DNA of 64,000 nucleotides, taken from positions 5,518,001 to 5,582,000 of the forward strand of contig OY744464.1 in the NCBI GenBank assembly GCA_963556145.1. The letters run 5' to 3'. The stretch is from Hygrocybe punicea (taxonomy: Eukaryota; Basidiomycota; Agaricomycetes; Agaricales; Hygrophoraceae). Positions 11,485-22,906 of this stretch are shown piece after piece (position 1 is the stretch's first letter; the number at the start of each line of letters is the position of its first letter). The position numbers and the translations under genes were made by a program. Under the pieces are notes generated by a model. It was given only the letters and a program-made list of their open reading frames with translations, had not been told where the DNA came from and made no database searches.

Positions 11485-13479
11485 ATGGCCATGAACCCTC
11501 CATTTTCTTCTCGCCGTGCTCATCGTAAACGTATCTCGGCCGTGCGTCTCTCGACAGACACAACCGCCAGCCTCCCGGAGTACATCGCACCTTGGCACAG
11601 ACCCCACGAGGACACCCCCTCAGACCTGCCCCCAGACTACCCCGACAGTGCAGAGGAAGCCGACGAGGACACCGACAACGACGATCATCAGAAGAACGTT
11701 CTTTACGTATCAACACGCTCTCCATCTCCTCGAACTTCTCCTCGGCGCGCTCGACGCTTACCCACACACAGACGGCGACAGTCCCATCCCACACCCGACC
11801 ATTTCCTCGATTCTCTCCTCGAACGCAGCGTGCACGCCCTCGAAATGTCCAACGCGCTCCTCCATTCGTCCATGTCCACCCAGAGCAGCCTTTCCGCCGT
11901 TTTGGCTTCCGACTCTGTCGCAGAACGTTCCTTGGAGGCCAGAGCCCGTGGTTTGTCGTCGAGAATCCACGATAACAGAGCTGTGCACGAACACTGGGTG
12001 GACGATCTGGAAGAGATTCGGAAAGGTGTCGAGGGCCTGTTTAGAGAGGAAGGTGAAGATAGCCTTGGCTATGTGGCACAGAGCAGCATCAGCAGCAGTC
12101 TCCCTTCTTCTGGTTTGTCCCACCATCCTCGACATCACCCACGTCGACCTTCTCTGGACGCCCAACGTGCAGACCTACCACATTTGCACTTTTCCTTCAA
12201 GGATCGAAGTCATCTCGTCTCACCCCCACCCCGCGCCTTGACGCAGTATGTTGCGTCAACAACTGATTCCGATTCTATTCTCCTACCATCGACTCTTGGG
12301 GTCCGGTCCCCCCCATCTTCCCACTTTCCCACTGCCGACTCACGGCCCTCCGAATCTATTTCCCCCATTTCATGCCCGAATGTACACGCTTCAGTCTCGT
12401 TACCCACCGTCACAGATCGTCCCTTAGAATCGTCCACTCCTGCATACAACATGCTTGCCACTTTTGTAACACGATCCTCCTCTGGCTCATCGACTCCCGC
12501 GCCGTGCTTGCAATCGGCCCGATCATCCATCGTCTCTCGTAACTCCGGTGGCGCAAGCGTCAACACGCCGGGCGATAAAGCTAGATCCCGCCCAAGAACC
12601 ACCCCGACATCTCCCATCCACATCAAGACCAGGCCCACACGGTTCACCGCCACCTCCTCCCATTCGCGCTCCCCATCACCCCCACGCCCCGCATCCCTCC
12701 CTCCGACACACCGTTGTCCCCCCATTCAGGAGCTCTCGTCTTCATCCTCTGAAGACGGCTGCAGAGCGAAACTCACTGTCCAATCGCTCCGCAAGATACT
12801 GGACGAGCAGCCATCCACATTGTCCCTCATTGGAGCTTCCAACAAGCCCGATCGTCTGCGCGCTCCCGCTTTCCTCCCTCGTTCCCCACCTCCTGCCCCT
12901 GCCTCTGGCACCTCCACTGCCACAGCGTCCATCTCCCGGCTGTTCACCAAGGCAACACACACCTCCTCCGCGCGGCACCCGCTAACCCCGCTCCACTCGT
13001 CTATGAAGCAACCGTCGTCTGTATCGACATCCGCATCTGCATCTGCACCGGCTACACCCTCGCCCACCCGAAGCCTGCCCGAGCTGCTTAGTTTCGGTCT
13101 CGGTGGGGGCATCGCGCGTGCGGTACACGGGAGCACGTCATCCTCTGGGCGGTCGACACCGAAACGTATCAGTTTCGCAGAATTGCCGGAGTCGTATACG
13201 GGTTCGCGTCCGCCGGGGTCGCCGCCGTCGAAGCTCGTCGACCAGAGGAGGCGTGCGAGTGCGCGGAAGCGGAAGGGTGGTGGTGGTGGTGGTGGTGTGT
13301 GGGTGGACCGTGCAAAGAGCGAGGGGGAGGGACAGGAAGAGTCGTGGTGGACGGCGTGGCTTGTGGGTTCCTCTTCGGGACCTTCTTATGGAAGTGTGGG
13401 TGCGATGATGCAGGAGGAGAGGTTTGGACGGAGTTTGGTTGGGAAAGTTGGGGGTGGACTGGACGGATGGGCTGTTTAG
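11485..13479 (+). CDS. Large disordered Ser/Pro-rich protein
   Basis: An intronless frame of about 664 residues from the ATG at 11485. The one region likely to fold is near residues 105-200, where a helical stretch (LLERSVHALEMSNALLHSSM, then HEHWVDDLEEIRKGVEGLF) may form a coiled coil. The rest is Ser-, Pro-, Thr- and Arg-rich, with many SP/TP sites, so phosphorylation-rich disorder is likely. A Gly-rich tract (GGT codons) lies near 13277-13297. I do not recognise a named family. The long GC-rich frame is supported by good codon use across its whole length. Start choice: the upstream in-frame TTG is ignored and the first ATG used; a second ATG follows two codons later. Confidence 0.75.
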   Translation: MAMNPPFSSRRAHRKRISAVRLSTDTTASLPEYIAPWHRPHEDTPSDLPPDYPDSAEEADEDTDNDDHQKNVLYVSTRSPSPRTSPRRARRLPTHRRRQSHPTPDHFLDSLLERSVHALEMSNALLHSSMSTQSSLSAVLASDSVAERSLEARARGLSSRIHDNRAVHEHWVDDLEEIRKGVEGLFREEGEDSLGYVAQSSISSSLPSSGLSHHPRHHPRRPSLDAQRADLPHLHFSFKDRSHLVSPPPRALTQYVASTTDSDSILLPSTLGVRSPPSSHFPTADSRPSESISPISCPNVHASVSLPTVTDRPLESSTPAYNMLATFVTRSSSGSSTPAPCLQSARSSIVSRNSGGASVNTPGDKARSRPRTTPTSPIHIKTRPTRFTATSSHSRSPSPPRPASLPPTHRCPPIQELSSSSSEDGCRAKLTVQSLRKILDEQPSTLSLIGASNKPDRLRAPAFLPRSPPPAPASGTSTATASISRLFTKATHTSSARHPLTPLHSSMKQPSSVSTSASASAPATPSPTRSLPELLSFGLGGGIARAVHGSTSSSGRSTPKRISFAELPESYTGSRPPGSPPSKLVDQRRRASARKRKGGGGGGGVWVDRAKSEGEGQEESWWTAWLVGSSSGPSYGSVGAMMQEERFGRSLVGKVGGGLDGWAV

Positions 13480-13792
13480 AACATTGGGACTGGGGACTGT
13501 TTTGGTCTTCTTGATCTATTGTTATCCACGAGCTGACGCATTTACGACTTGTTTTACGACCTATTTGTTACAAACTCATCGTAGCGACTAGCATCAGTGT
13601 TTCCAACATGTAATCCGTAGTAATTTTTTTGTTTTTGTTTTTGATATATTAGTAGAAGATGATTCATATGATGTAGTAAAGCAAGATGTGAGCATGGGGC
13701 ATAAGTAAAAAAAAAAAACAGCATAAGAGGATACAATTACAGATGAGAGAAATACAACCTTTGAAATGACCGGATTTGCTCTGTCGGAATTG

Positions 13793-14692
13793 CTACAACA
13801 GAGAAAGTCCGTAGACAACGACCAGCCCACCCACAACACCTGCCAACGTAAGCTGGAGAAACCACGGAATCCCACCGGAATTTTTATTATTGCCATCCAT
13901 CATTATTACATCCGAGTCGCACCCCGTCGCCGCAAGCGTCCCAGGCATCCCCCTCTGGTGGATGTCGAGAAGATGTTTGACGGCCTGTGCGTTTTGGCCC
14001 ATCACCACCCACCACGACGTCGAGCCCGCAAGGCCACGCGGTACCTTCAAGTTGCACTGCCCGTTCGTGTCCGCGTTGGCGGCGGCGGAGGAGGAGGAGG
14101 AGGCCCCCTTCCACGACGACATTGACCATGGGGAGTTGCAATCATGATGCGGGTTACGCACGAGGCCGACGTGTAAACCGTGTTTGTCGGCGGCGGATCG
14201 GACGCGTGGGATCGCGTCCGTGGGCGTGGCGAAGAGGCTGGCGAGGGGTTCGCTCGATGCGAAGACGCGGTTGACGAAGCTGCTGGAGGAAATGGCGGAA
14301 GAGGAAGAAGAGGAGGAGCAAACGCTGGATTTGTCATCGTCGTCCGTGTCCGTGTCCGTGTCTGTGTCTGTGTCACTTTTAACGACACTCTGCGTATCCG
14401 AGTTGTGGATGAGCTCAGTGGGAGCGAGGGAGCCAGCGTAAGAGGGGCTCGGGCTCGGGGGTGGACGCGGGGGGTCGACCCAGTTCGGGTTACGGCGGTG
14501 CCACAGACCGCTCTCCGGTATGACGAGTTCTTCGAGCTGGCTCAGCTGGGATGCGGTGACTTGCGGGGTGGGTGGAGGGGAGGGCGGCCTGCTGCCAGTG
14601 GGGCAGATGGGGAAACCATTGTGACGTTTGTGACCTGCCATGGGTGACCAACAGGTGTGACATTGAGGGCGCTTTCTTTTCGTCGGAGACAT
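13793..14692 (-). CDS. Tail-anchored disordered protein with N-terminal Cys motif
   Basis: A single-exon 299-residue protein. The N-terminus holds a C-x2-C-x(about 15)-C cluster (CHTCWSPMAGHKRH then ICP), which could bind zinc. The middle is Ser/Pro-rich with a run of five Asp-Thr pairs (about residues 105-116) encoded by a hexamer repeat, then poly-Ser. The last 20 residues are a hydrophobic segment (FLQLTLAGVVGGLVVVYGL) ending close to the C-terminus, the layout of a tail-anchored membrane protein facing the cytosol. No named family recognised. Convergent with the gene at 11485-13479. Confidence 0.75.
   Translation of the reverse strand: MSPTKRKRPQCHTCWSPMAGHKRHNGFPICPTGSRPPSPPPTPQVTASQLSQLEELVIPESGLWHRRNPNWVDPPRPPPSPSPSYAGSLAPTELIHNSDTQSVVKSDTDTDTDTDTDDDDKSSVCSSSSSSSAISSSSFVNRVFASSEPLASLFATPTDAIPRVRSAADKHGLHVGLVRNPHHDCNSPWSMSSWKGASSSSSAAANADTNGQCNLKVPRGLAGSTSWWVVMGQNAQAVKHLLDIHQRGMPGTLAATGCDSDVIMMDGNNKNSGGIPWFLQLTLAGVVGGLVVVYGLSLL
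14339..14372 (+). repeat. Coding hexamer microsatellite
   Basis: Tandem TCCGTG/TCTGTG units. On the minus strand they encode the Asp-Thr repeat of the tail-anchored protein, so length changes would stay in frame. Confidence 0.85.
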
Positions 14693-14717
14693 GGCTGCTT
14701 GTCGCGGTTACTTGTTC

Positions 14718-14760
14718 TGGAGGGAGGAGGAGGAGGAGGAGGAGGAGGAGGAGGAGGAGG
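14718..14760 (+). repeat. (GGA)n trinucleotide microsatellite
   Basis: About 13 GGA/GAG units just upstream of the ATG (14692) of the minus-strand tail-anchored protein gene, so inside its promoter or 5' untranslated region. Confidence 0.9.
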
Positions 14761-15129
14761 ACACGTTCAAATTAATGGCTATCAGGGTACAGATCTGACT
14801 CACCGGCTGCTGCAGAGCGAAAACTGGCAGCAGATGACCGGCATCACAGAAAAGGCTGATTTATACGAAACAACGACCTTGTCCTGCTTTCCGACAACTT
14901 TGTCGTGCTGTTGCATGGGTATTTCAGAACAAGGTTATCTCGGACAACAACTTCTTGCCTTATTTGGAAACTCTTGGTCCCAATTAGGTATCCTTGTTAC
15001 GTAACTCAGAAACCAGATTTTTATTCATGGAAACAACGCTACCAAACAAATTTAGCGTCCTGTTCGTAAGAGGTCATAACACACATCTTTTATATTCCAT
15101 CATCACCATGCCTCCCGTATATATATCAC
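14761..15129. other. Intergenic, no gene seen
   Basis: Holds the 5' flank of the tail-anchored gene and the 3' flank of the KHA1 gene. Only short open frames. Confidence 0.4.
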
Positions 15130-18100
15130 TCACACCACAAAAGCCTGCACCACCAACAAACTCGCATTCGTATCCACAGCAACCAACGCAGCACCGACCT
15201 CCCCAAGCGTCTTGGGCGCCTCCGAACCAATCTGGGTCCCCCGCTCTGTATTCAGCTCTCGCAGCTCAGCCTGGTGCGACTCTACAGCCATCTGCCGAGA
15301 CCGCCCGACAATCACAACGACGTTCTGCCCCGTTGCAACCCGCGCCGACACCTCGCTGGATACGAGCTCCAGGACTGTATGCAACGGCCGCCCAGATTCG
15401 CGCCTGGTGAACGAGATACGAGAATACGATGGGATGGCGTAGCGGTCCCACGCGAGGTTGTCGGCCGTTTCCGACGCGAGGCGGGTCTGCGTATCCTTAG
15501 CTCCATATACGGTGTCCGCCCCCGCAACTGTGCTCTAAAGACAAAGTGTGAGTCAGAAACGGAAGGATAGCCTATGGACTTGAATACTAACAATTTGCGG
15601 GCTCCCAGTCGACTTCTCATGCTCGATTGTGCTGACTGGCGTGAGTACATCCGTCTTCACCATCCTGACAACGGTGGCAGTGACCTTCGGATTCCCGCAC
15701 AGCTGCACGACAAACGATAACGCGAGACGATCATCTGGACCACCAAAGAATGGGAGGAACAGATGTTGTTCCGTGTACGATGACGAGACGTTCCGATCAA
15801 TAAACAGAGCGACATCCGCAGGTGAGCGCTGGAATATTTTGCGGATAAACTCCGTGTACACAACCGCACTACTCAAATCAGCCCCAGTAGATTTACCGAA
15901 CACGCCATCAAACGGATTGTGTGTCGACGCGCCCTGTCCCTGGTCCTGTCCCACATCTGATCGAGAAAATCGAGACCACGGAACGATCACCATCTCCGAC
16001 TCAGACTCTCGTACGTGGTCAGCAACAGCCGTAGAGAAATCATCGTAATTCACGACCGATAACGCTGTTGACACAAGCAAGCGGTTGAGATACCCAAACG
16101 TACGGAAGATGGAGACGACAGGGTCACTGCGCATGAGGGATTCTGCCTCCTGGGACTTGAGCACCGCTGATGTACGAGCAGTTAGTTCGATGAGACGAAG
16201 CGCATCGATCCTGATCCGAGGGTTCAGAGGAGCGTTAACCAAAGTCGAGGGACCAACTGCCTCGGATGCCTTCTCACTCTCAGTCGACGAATCGCTGTAG
16301 AACGAAATCGATGAGGCTGCTGTGAGCGGCTGAAGGAGCTGCGTGACGGTCATGGCTGCAGGCAATTGCTCAATCCTGTCCAGGATCATCGCGAATTTAG
16401 TCTTCAAGTCCTCTGCTGTCGGTTGGGGCTTTCCATCCTCAATCTCCCCATGAGGTTTGTCCCTTGCAATGGTCCAACCCGTGTGAACGCGGTGCCTCTC
16501 GGGGTAAAACAGAAGCGTGAGGGGCGTTGTCATGAATGTGAGGATAATGGCGTGCACGACAAACATGGAGAACGTGCGAGTGTCAAGGACACCAGCTTGC
16601 AAGCCGACATTGAGCACAATCAGTTCTACTAGCCTGCATGGTCGTGGTTGAGTAAGTTATGATGGTAAATGGACTTTTCACGTCACCCTTTGCAACTCAT
16701 CAACGAGCCAATGGCGCCAGATTCACGAACGTTGAAGCCGTTCGCTTTGGCTGCAGCAAAGCAAGCGAAGAACTTGGAGGAGAATGCGACAAGGCAGATG
16801 AGGATGGTGTATCCCCATGTCACGCCATTGTTAAGCAATCCAAGATTCGTTCTCAATCCTGAAAGGGTGAAGTACTGCAACAAGTCAAAAAGTTACTTTT
16901 ATGACTTCAAATGTTGATGGTTCATTCAACGTACGATGGGGAGGAACAGTATAGTCACGAGATCTTCAATCTTTTCTACAAGAGAGATGGCATACCCATT
17001 TTCATGGGGAATAAGGAGTCCCGCAAGGAAACCACCTAAGTATCCTCTCAGAAACCAACCACAAGTATGAGAATTGCCAACGTACCAAAAATTGCGTGTA
17101 CGCCGATGACGTCGGTGAAAAAAGCTGACGCGAACACAATGAGAAGGGTGATAGTCATCATCAGAGAGGTGGGCTGCCCCGTCTCCAAACTGCCTGTTCG
17201 CCGTGCCAGCCACTTGTATCCCATCTTCACTGGGAATAGGAGGAACAACACGAACCCGACGCTGGTGAGGAACACATACAACGCAGTGAGCCCATTCCCA
17301 GCATTGACAAGTGCGACGGTCAGAGCGAGCAGGATCCACCCCACGACATCGTTTCCAACACCCGCTGAGAGGGTCACAACGCCAACAGTCGTGTCGAGAA
17401 GCTTGAGCTCCGTGAGGATGCGGCAGAGCACAGGGAAGGCAGTGATACCAACGGCCACGGCAGTGAAAAGGACAAAGTACCCAAAGTTGACCGAAGGGGA
17501 GATGAACTGACGGTACACGCCCACACCCAGGGCGGCACCCAGGCCAAGCGGTACGATGAGTCCCGCGACAGAGATGCCGACTGAGGAGCGGATGTTACGT
17601 CTGAGGAGACGGGTATCAATCTCGAGGCCGACAAGGAAGAGGAAAAGAATGAGGCCGATTGTGGCTGTCAGGTTGAGCATTGGTATGGACGCTGCGGGGA
17701 ATATAGCCGCCTGGAATCCTGGAATGCGACCCATGATCGTTGGGCCGAGGATGACGCCGCCGATGACTTCGGATATGACCCGGGGCTGTCACAATATGGT
17801 GAACAAGAGAGAATATGCTGTGGAGATGGTCCACTTGCCTGCCGAATTCTCGAGAGCGCGAGAGAGAGCCCTTGGCACATGGCGATAATGATGACTGGCG
17901 ATAATAATAAATGACATAAGTGGTGATTGTTAAAATCCAGACAGCGAAAAACGAACTGAGTTGTATGACCCAGAGACGAATGGGATCTGATGCATTGTAT
18001 TGGGACGGATCGTCTCCAGAGAAAATGCCTGCCTAAGGTGCGAGGATGAGTCGGGGTGGAGATAGGAGCTACCACAAGGCTCACCTGTGCGGGAGCTGCA

Positions 18101-18153
18101 CGTTGGACTAGCCTTTTGGATACATCAGCGACCTCATGCCAGAATTGACCCAT
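15130..18153 (-). CDS. KHA1: KHA1-type K+(Na+)/H+ antiporter (CPA2)
   Basis: Eight exons (18085-18153, 17957-18032, 17839-17894, 17086-17785, 16935-17035, 16687-16874, 15592-16633, 15130-15534) give 878 residues, close to yeast Kha1 length. The N-terminal half is a CPA2 transporter domain of about 12 membrane helices, with RVISEVIGGVILGP, LFLFLVGLEID and the SAGVGNDVVGW region in the expected order. The C-terminal half is soluble and starts after FYPERH. Family members exchange K+ or Na+ for protons in internal (Golgi-type) membranes and set luminal pH. The intron between exons 3 and 4 begins with GC rather than GT (17838). Exon 2 to 3 uses the donor GTTCGT. The last exon, coding for the conserved LVAVDTNASLLVVQ tail, was assigned by frame and similarity to the family. 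Confidence 0.93.
17786..17838 (-). other. GC-AG intron in KHA1 gene
   Basis: Minus-strand sequence CGGCAG|GCAAGTGG...GTGACAG|CCCCGG. Removing these 53 bases joins ALSRIRQ to PRVISEVIGG, the conserved helix start of CPA2 antiporters, without changing frame. The donor matches the AG|GCAAGT consensus of GC-AG introns. Confidence 0.88.
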
Positions 18154-18727
18154 GTTGTGGTGGAGTGCACGGTGGGGTTGTAGAGGACCCCTTCGTCGAA
18201 GGAGAATAATTGCCAGCCGGTACTAACTTATATAGTGCCATCAGCGCCAACCGTTTTTGTAAATGACCCTATTAATAATATTATGTAATTGCCGTTACCA
18301 TCGTCACGACCCGTGCCACACTTGCATTAGCTTGAAGCCTCAAGTTTCAGCTTGGTGGCTGTCTGGTTTTCTACTGGTTTTCTACTGCCAGTGGAATACT
18401 CTCGCCAGTCTGTTCGCACCCATCGCCAGACAGGAGCCAGGCCCGTGTTTCAAATCAGCCGAAGTCCTGCCCCTGAGTCATGGCGTCATTGTAATAGTGG
18501 GGCGGACGGCTGTGGGACAAAAAGAGGAAGTATTAATCACTACGAAACTTTTCCTTATTCGTTATACATGTTCCGTGATAAAGTTTTGTAATGTTTCCCT
18601 GATTGTTCGGCATGACGAGTCCAAGAAAGTGCAAATGACTGCGAAAGTCGATAAGAATGGCGCCCAACGTTATCGGCACAAACCCCACGGCACAAATAAT
18701 CGATCAGGTACGACGATAACGAACAGT
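18154..18727. other. Intergenic, no gene seen
   Basis: Promoter side of the KHA1 gene (TTATATAG at about 18229-18236) and 3' side of BUD31. A 158-codon plus frame at 18263-18739 is a shadow with no motif, and it overlaps the BUD31 last exon. Confidence 0.45.
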
Positions 18728-19381
18728 TCAGGAGTCTGAACTACACCCATGACAACCTAGGGGGTGTTTTGAATAAAAAGTCACAAGATCAAGAAAGGAA
18801 CATACCACAATGAACACATTCTACGATGGTGCCTGCTCTGACTTGCACCTTCGGGACGCGGCAAAGGCAAGTTGAGCCTTGATAGTTCATGTCCTGACGG
18901 AGACGTCAACCAAGCAACAATTGTTGAGAAGTTCCGTCCAACTCACTTTGGTCTGTATGCATCTCAGACAACACAGCTTTTCGTATCCAGTCTTCTTCCA
19001 CTTTGCAATTAAACTGCCTCAGATCAACTCCCCGTGTCTCAAACGAATTCATTTCCCAGACTCACTTGGCATCGGCGTAGCCTTCCTTCAGCAACCAGTC
19101 GTACAGTTCCCTGCTGATGGCTTCACGTTTATAGTACAACTCGTAGATGTACCGTGAGCGAGTGTGCGAGATGCGCATTATCGGCCATAATGACTCTGAT
19201 TTGCGCTTGCCTTCGTGTGTTTCGTTTTCGGCGTCTCGCATTTTCTTTGCATAGTCGTCGAGGATCTTGGGTAGCTGCAGCATAAATATCAGTGCAAACA
19301 GAGACATCGAGCACGCACAGATTCGATGTCCTCGAATCCTTGAGGTGGCTTCTTCGTCCTCGTCGTCCGTATTTTGGGCAT
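18728..19381 (-). CDS. BUD31: BUD31/G10 spliceosome protein
   Basis: Five exons (19319-19381, 19066-19274, 18947-19013, 18806-18893, 18728-18756) give 151 residues, the family size. It starts [20 protein letters not shown] and contains [35 protein letters not shown] and EGYADA. The C-terminal zinc-binding part has the Cys-rich run [20 protein letters not shown], then VECVHCGCHGCSS. BUD31 (yeast Cwc14) is a core component of the activated spliceosome. It is divergent from the REEP-like gene with 299 bases between start codons. Confidence 0.95.
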
Positions 19382-19680
19382 CGCAGTGCGGTCACAAACG
19401 GTTCCGAGTCGTCAACCTTTCCTACCCTCACGTGGCTCTTATTAGGTAAACGCCCAAAAGGGCGAGACAGTGAACACTGTCGACCTTAACTCGTGTTCAA
19501 CGCCAGCTACAACTGCGCAAGAACATCCTTAACCCAGCACGCAGCCTCCAATACGCGTACTTCTTGGCTGGCACTCGAAACAAGCCCATCCTGTTGCCAA
19601 AGATTTACCCTTGGGGAACGCCGTCACCGTGACCGCTTGTGGGAAAACCTTGATCGCTGGGAACGTTTGGATATCCCACT

Positions 19681-21918
19681 ATGCCGCTGGTAGTCCCCAT
19701 TCTCCGCCTCTGCATGCTCTTTCTTAATGTGTACGAAACCTACAAAACGCTCAAGACACCCCCGCCATCCGCTCGTCATAATGGCCGTTCCAGCGTTCGC
19801 GTGGCTACTCAGAGAAAGCGGAATATGAAGGGCTGTCTGGCTGTCTGGATAGTCTGGGTAAGTCCTCCTTTTAGTTGCGTTGGTTGTGTGGGGGGCGTCG
19901 TCGACTACTTGCGTGCCAAACAATTACTGCATTAGTGTTGTTTTGCCGCTTACGACCGAACATTGGACGGCATCGTCAAACTCTTCGTACCATTTTACGA
20001 CGAGCTCAAGTCTTTCGTTATTCTTTTCTTCATTCTCACTCGCGCACGAGTACGTACCATGTCTTATCGCTACGTTCGCTATACCTCACTCACTCATGTG
20101 CCTTATCAGGGTGCAGAGCCCATTTATCTGCATGTTATCCGGCCCCTGGTCAAGCCCTACACGGGTCTCCTTGACTCCCTGCTGGACATAATATGCATGG
20201 TCGGAGACTTCCTGTTCATTCTTTTAACCCTGCCCATCCGCCTCGCTTTGTCCTGGTGGCATAGTCTATTTGCCCATGAGGGAAACACTCGTAGAAATCA
20301 TGGAGCTCACTCTGACATCTCCGATCCAACAACTAGCCCAGAACACGAGGCGCACGAACCGCTCCCAAGAGCTTCTCCCACCTCCAAGTCACTCTCACAG
20401 CATCGCCCACAACGCCAGCCGGAGGTGCGGAGACCTTCTACCCGGACTAGTACAGCCCGACGACATGCTCCGGATGCACGCCAACCTCCCAACATGTTTT
20501 CAAGGGGATCACAACGTTCGGCGCCACCAGAACCTACTGTGAACGGGCGACCCAATCACTCTACAACTAGCAAAGGTCCAAGCCGTGCCTCGAAATCTAC
20601 CAGGTCGTTCCAACGACCGTCGAGCAAACCTGCCGCCGTTACAACACACTACCAGATTTGGCATCCACCTGCCGTTGACCGTCCTTCCGAGGACGATGAA
20701 CCAATGCCCACGGAAACCGCTACCTCTTCCACATCAAGTGGAGAGCCCAACATCTCAAAAATCCCCTCCGAGGAGTTGCCAGAAAATAACGCTACCCAAC
20801 TCCACGTCGATGAATGGCGTCTGTACCCCCCTTGTCCTGCTGCATACCCGCCCACTCCCTTACCAGCCCTCTCAAGTCTGCCACCGTCAAATAGAAATAG
20901 CATTTCTCTACGTGCATTCAACCCAGCACAATTTCCCCCCATCCCTGAGGATACTTCGGCAGGACCACACCTGAGTTTTGGGCGCCTGTCCCTACCTCCG
21001 CGAGAGCCGTTGAAGCGCGGGTTCAACACCAGTTCGAGTGAAGGCGACAGCGTGTTCGGTGACCGGAGTGACCACATTTCCAGCCAGGTCAAAACAGTGA
21101 CTGTCGATTATGCTGACGACGAGGATGAGGGGGAGGGGGAGGGGGAGGAAGAGGAAGAGGAAGATGACTTTGACATGACTCTGCGGACGCCCTTGCCGCC
21201 CTTCAGCAACTCTCGTACACGATCTTGTACGTCAAATGTGTCTACTGCAGGCTCCAGCGTCAAAACTCGGTCGACGGCTCTGACCACTGCCGATAACGGT
21301 TCCTCCATGCGAACGCGGACGACCTCGGAGTCATCAGGTTCGATATCAATCTCTGATTCCATGTCCATTTCCGATTCGTCGTCGATGGCGCGCCGGAAGA
21401 GATCTGTTGCGCAACGCAATAATGCGGACTTGACGAATCACGTTGGAGCGGTTCTGTCTTCTTCACGCACTACCGTGTTTCACCAAGAAATGTTTGGCTG
21501 GGTGGCTGGTAGCGGCGGTGCGAATCATGAGGACGATTCCGATTCCACAACTACGGACAGCGACGACGAATCCAGCCTCGATGATGGAAATGAAGTTGGG
21601 AGTCATAGAAGGAGAGCCTCGACGCCTTCCAAGCAGCTCTTGGATCAAACTACACCGACCCGACCGCCCGCCAGGTCTAGGGGTTTCGAAGGCGTCGGGC
21701 CCGCGTTGAATGTTCCTCCGACGAAACCGCCATCCAAGTCTGTCGAGGTTCCTCGCATGGGTTCTCGCAAATCGTCACGTATTGCGAATCTGGGCACTGC
21801 GCCGCCCATCTCACGTCGGGTCACCGCTCCAGCTAGTGGGTCGTCGCACGCTGGTGTGCCCGCGGCTTCTGTGGTGCACCGTCACGCCAGTGACAGGAAC
21901 CCTGTGAGGCGGAAGTGA
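19681..21918 (+). CDS. REEP/Yop1 (TB2/DP1/HVA22) protein with long disordered tail
   Basis: Three exons (19681-19857, 19936-20049, 20110-21918) give 699 residues. The first ~150 residues match the TB2/DP1/HVA22 fold: hydrophobic start LRLCMLFLNVYETYKTLK, then WIVW/CCFAAYDRTLDGIV, FVPFYDELKSFVILFFI, and YLHVIRPLVKPYTGLLDSLL. Members insert hairpins into the ER membrane and curve tubules. The remaining ~530 residues are Ser/Thr/Pro-rich with acidic runs (EGEGEGEEEEEEDD near 21119-21165) and basic clusters, so probably disordered; typical REEPs lack such a tail or have a short one. The second intron (20050-20109) is 60 bases with no stop in frame, so retention would still code. Confidence 0.85.
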
Positions 21919-22037
21919 AAGTTGTGTGTTATTTATTTATTCTGGCATTTCCACCCTGAAATCGCATTCTCTGATGGGTGGGTGATCTTGGCAATGCAGA
22001 CCTGTACATTGTAAATATATATGTTCGCACTCACATT

Positions 22038-22906
22038 TACAGCCCTTTGCACAGGAGATTGAACACCTGAATTTTTTCTGTTTGTTTGTTCAACCAAACA
22101 ATTGCTGTTTTCGGTGGGGCTGGCGGAGCTTAGAAACCATACCGAAAGCAGCAATTGCAGTAATAAAAGCATAGAACATGCAATACTACATGGATTCAGA
22201 TGGTCATGGAGGGAAAAAGTACCTAATTTACATGTGCTAGATGTCCCTATATTTAGTTTAAATAAATATAATGCATATGAGAAGATAATAGATGAACTTT
22301 GAGCTATTAGCTCTCCCATGGTGTAAAATGAATAACTCAGCAATTATACTGCAGATTGAGATGGTTGTAGTGAGAGAATTGGTCCATGTTTATACAGCTA
22401 GGTGGTCTTATTTTTTTCTTTCATAGATTTCCCAGTCTGGTACAAATTAAATATCTGATAATTAAAGACTCCATACATTGTTAAGACAATTTTCACTGAT
22501 TTGTTATATCAAGATAATGCATAAAGAAAAAAATAAGACCACCTAGCTGTATAAACATGGACCAATTCTCTCACTACAACCATCTCAATCTGCAGTATAA
22601 TTGCTGAGTTATTCATTTTACACCATGGGAGAGCTAATAGCTCAAAGTTCATCTATTATCTTCTCATATGCATTATATTTATTTAAACTAAATATAGGGA
22701 CATCTAGCACATGTAAATTAGGTACTTTTTCCCTCCATGACCATCTGAATCCATGTAGTATTGCATGTTCTATGCTTTTATTACTGCAATTGCTGCTTTC
22801 GGTATGGTTTCTAAGCTCCGCCAGCCCCACCGAAAACAGCAATTGTTTGGTTGAACAAACAAACAGAAAAAATTCAGGTGTTCAATCTCCTGTGCAAAGG
22901 GCTGTA
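22038..22906. repeat. 384-bp inverted repeat with 101-bp spacer (foldback element)
   Basis: Left arm 22038-22421 and right arm 22523-22906 are reverse complements, identical wherever compared, with symmetry sum 44944. The spacer 22422-22522 is AT-rich. Arms start and end TACAGCCC...GGGCTGTA, so the element can be read as CAGCCC...GGGCTG flanked by TA on both sides. This is the target duplication of Tc1/mariner-type transposons. Each arm encodes the same ~110-codon open frame, with no recognised domain and probably not a gene. It lies 120 bases after the REEP-like gene. Confidence 0.9.

Noticed and set aside
11516..12241. 241-codon frame overlapping the 664-residue protein
   Set aside because: Shifted-frame shadow; the longer frame continues over 2 kb with better codon use.
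14180..14647. 155-codon plus-strand frame opposite the tail-anchored protein
   Set aside because: Gly/Arg/Val-rich shadow of a Ser/Pro/Asp-rich gene on the other strand.
18263..18739. 158-codon plus frame between KHA1 and BUD31
   Set aside because: No motif, and its end overlaps the last BUD31 exon on the other strand.
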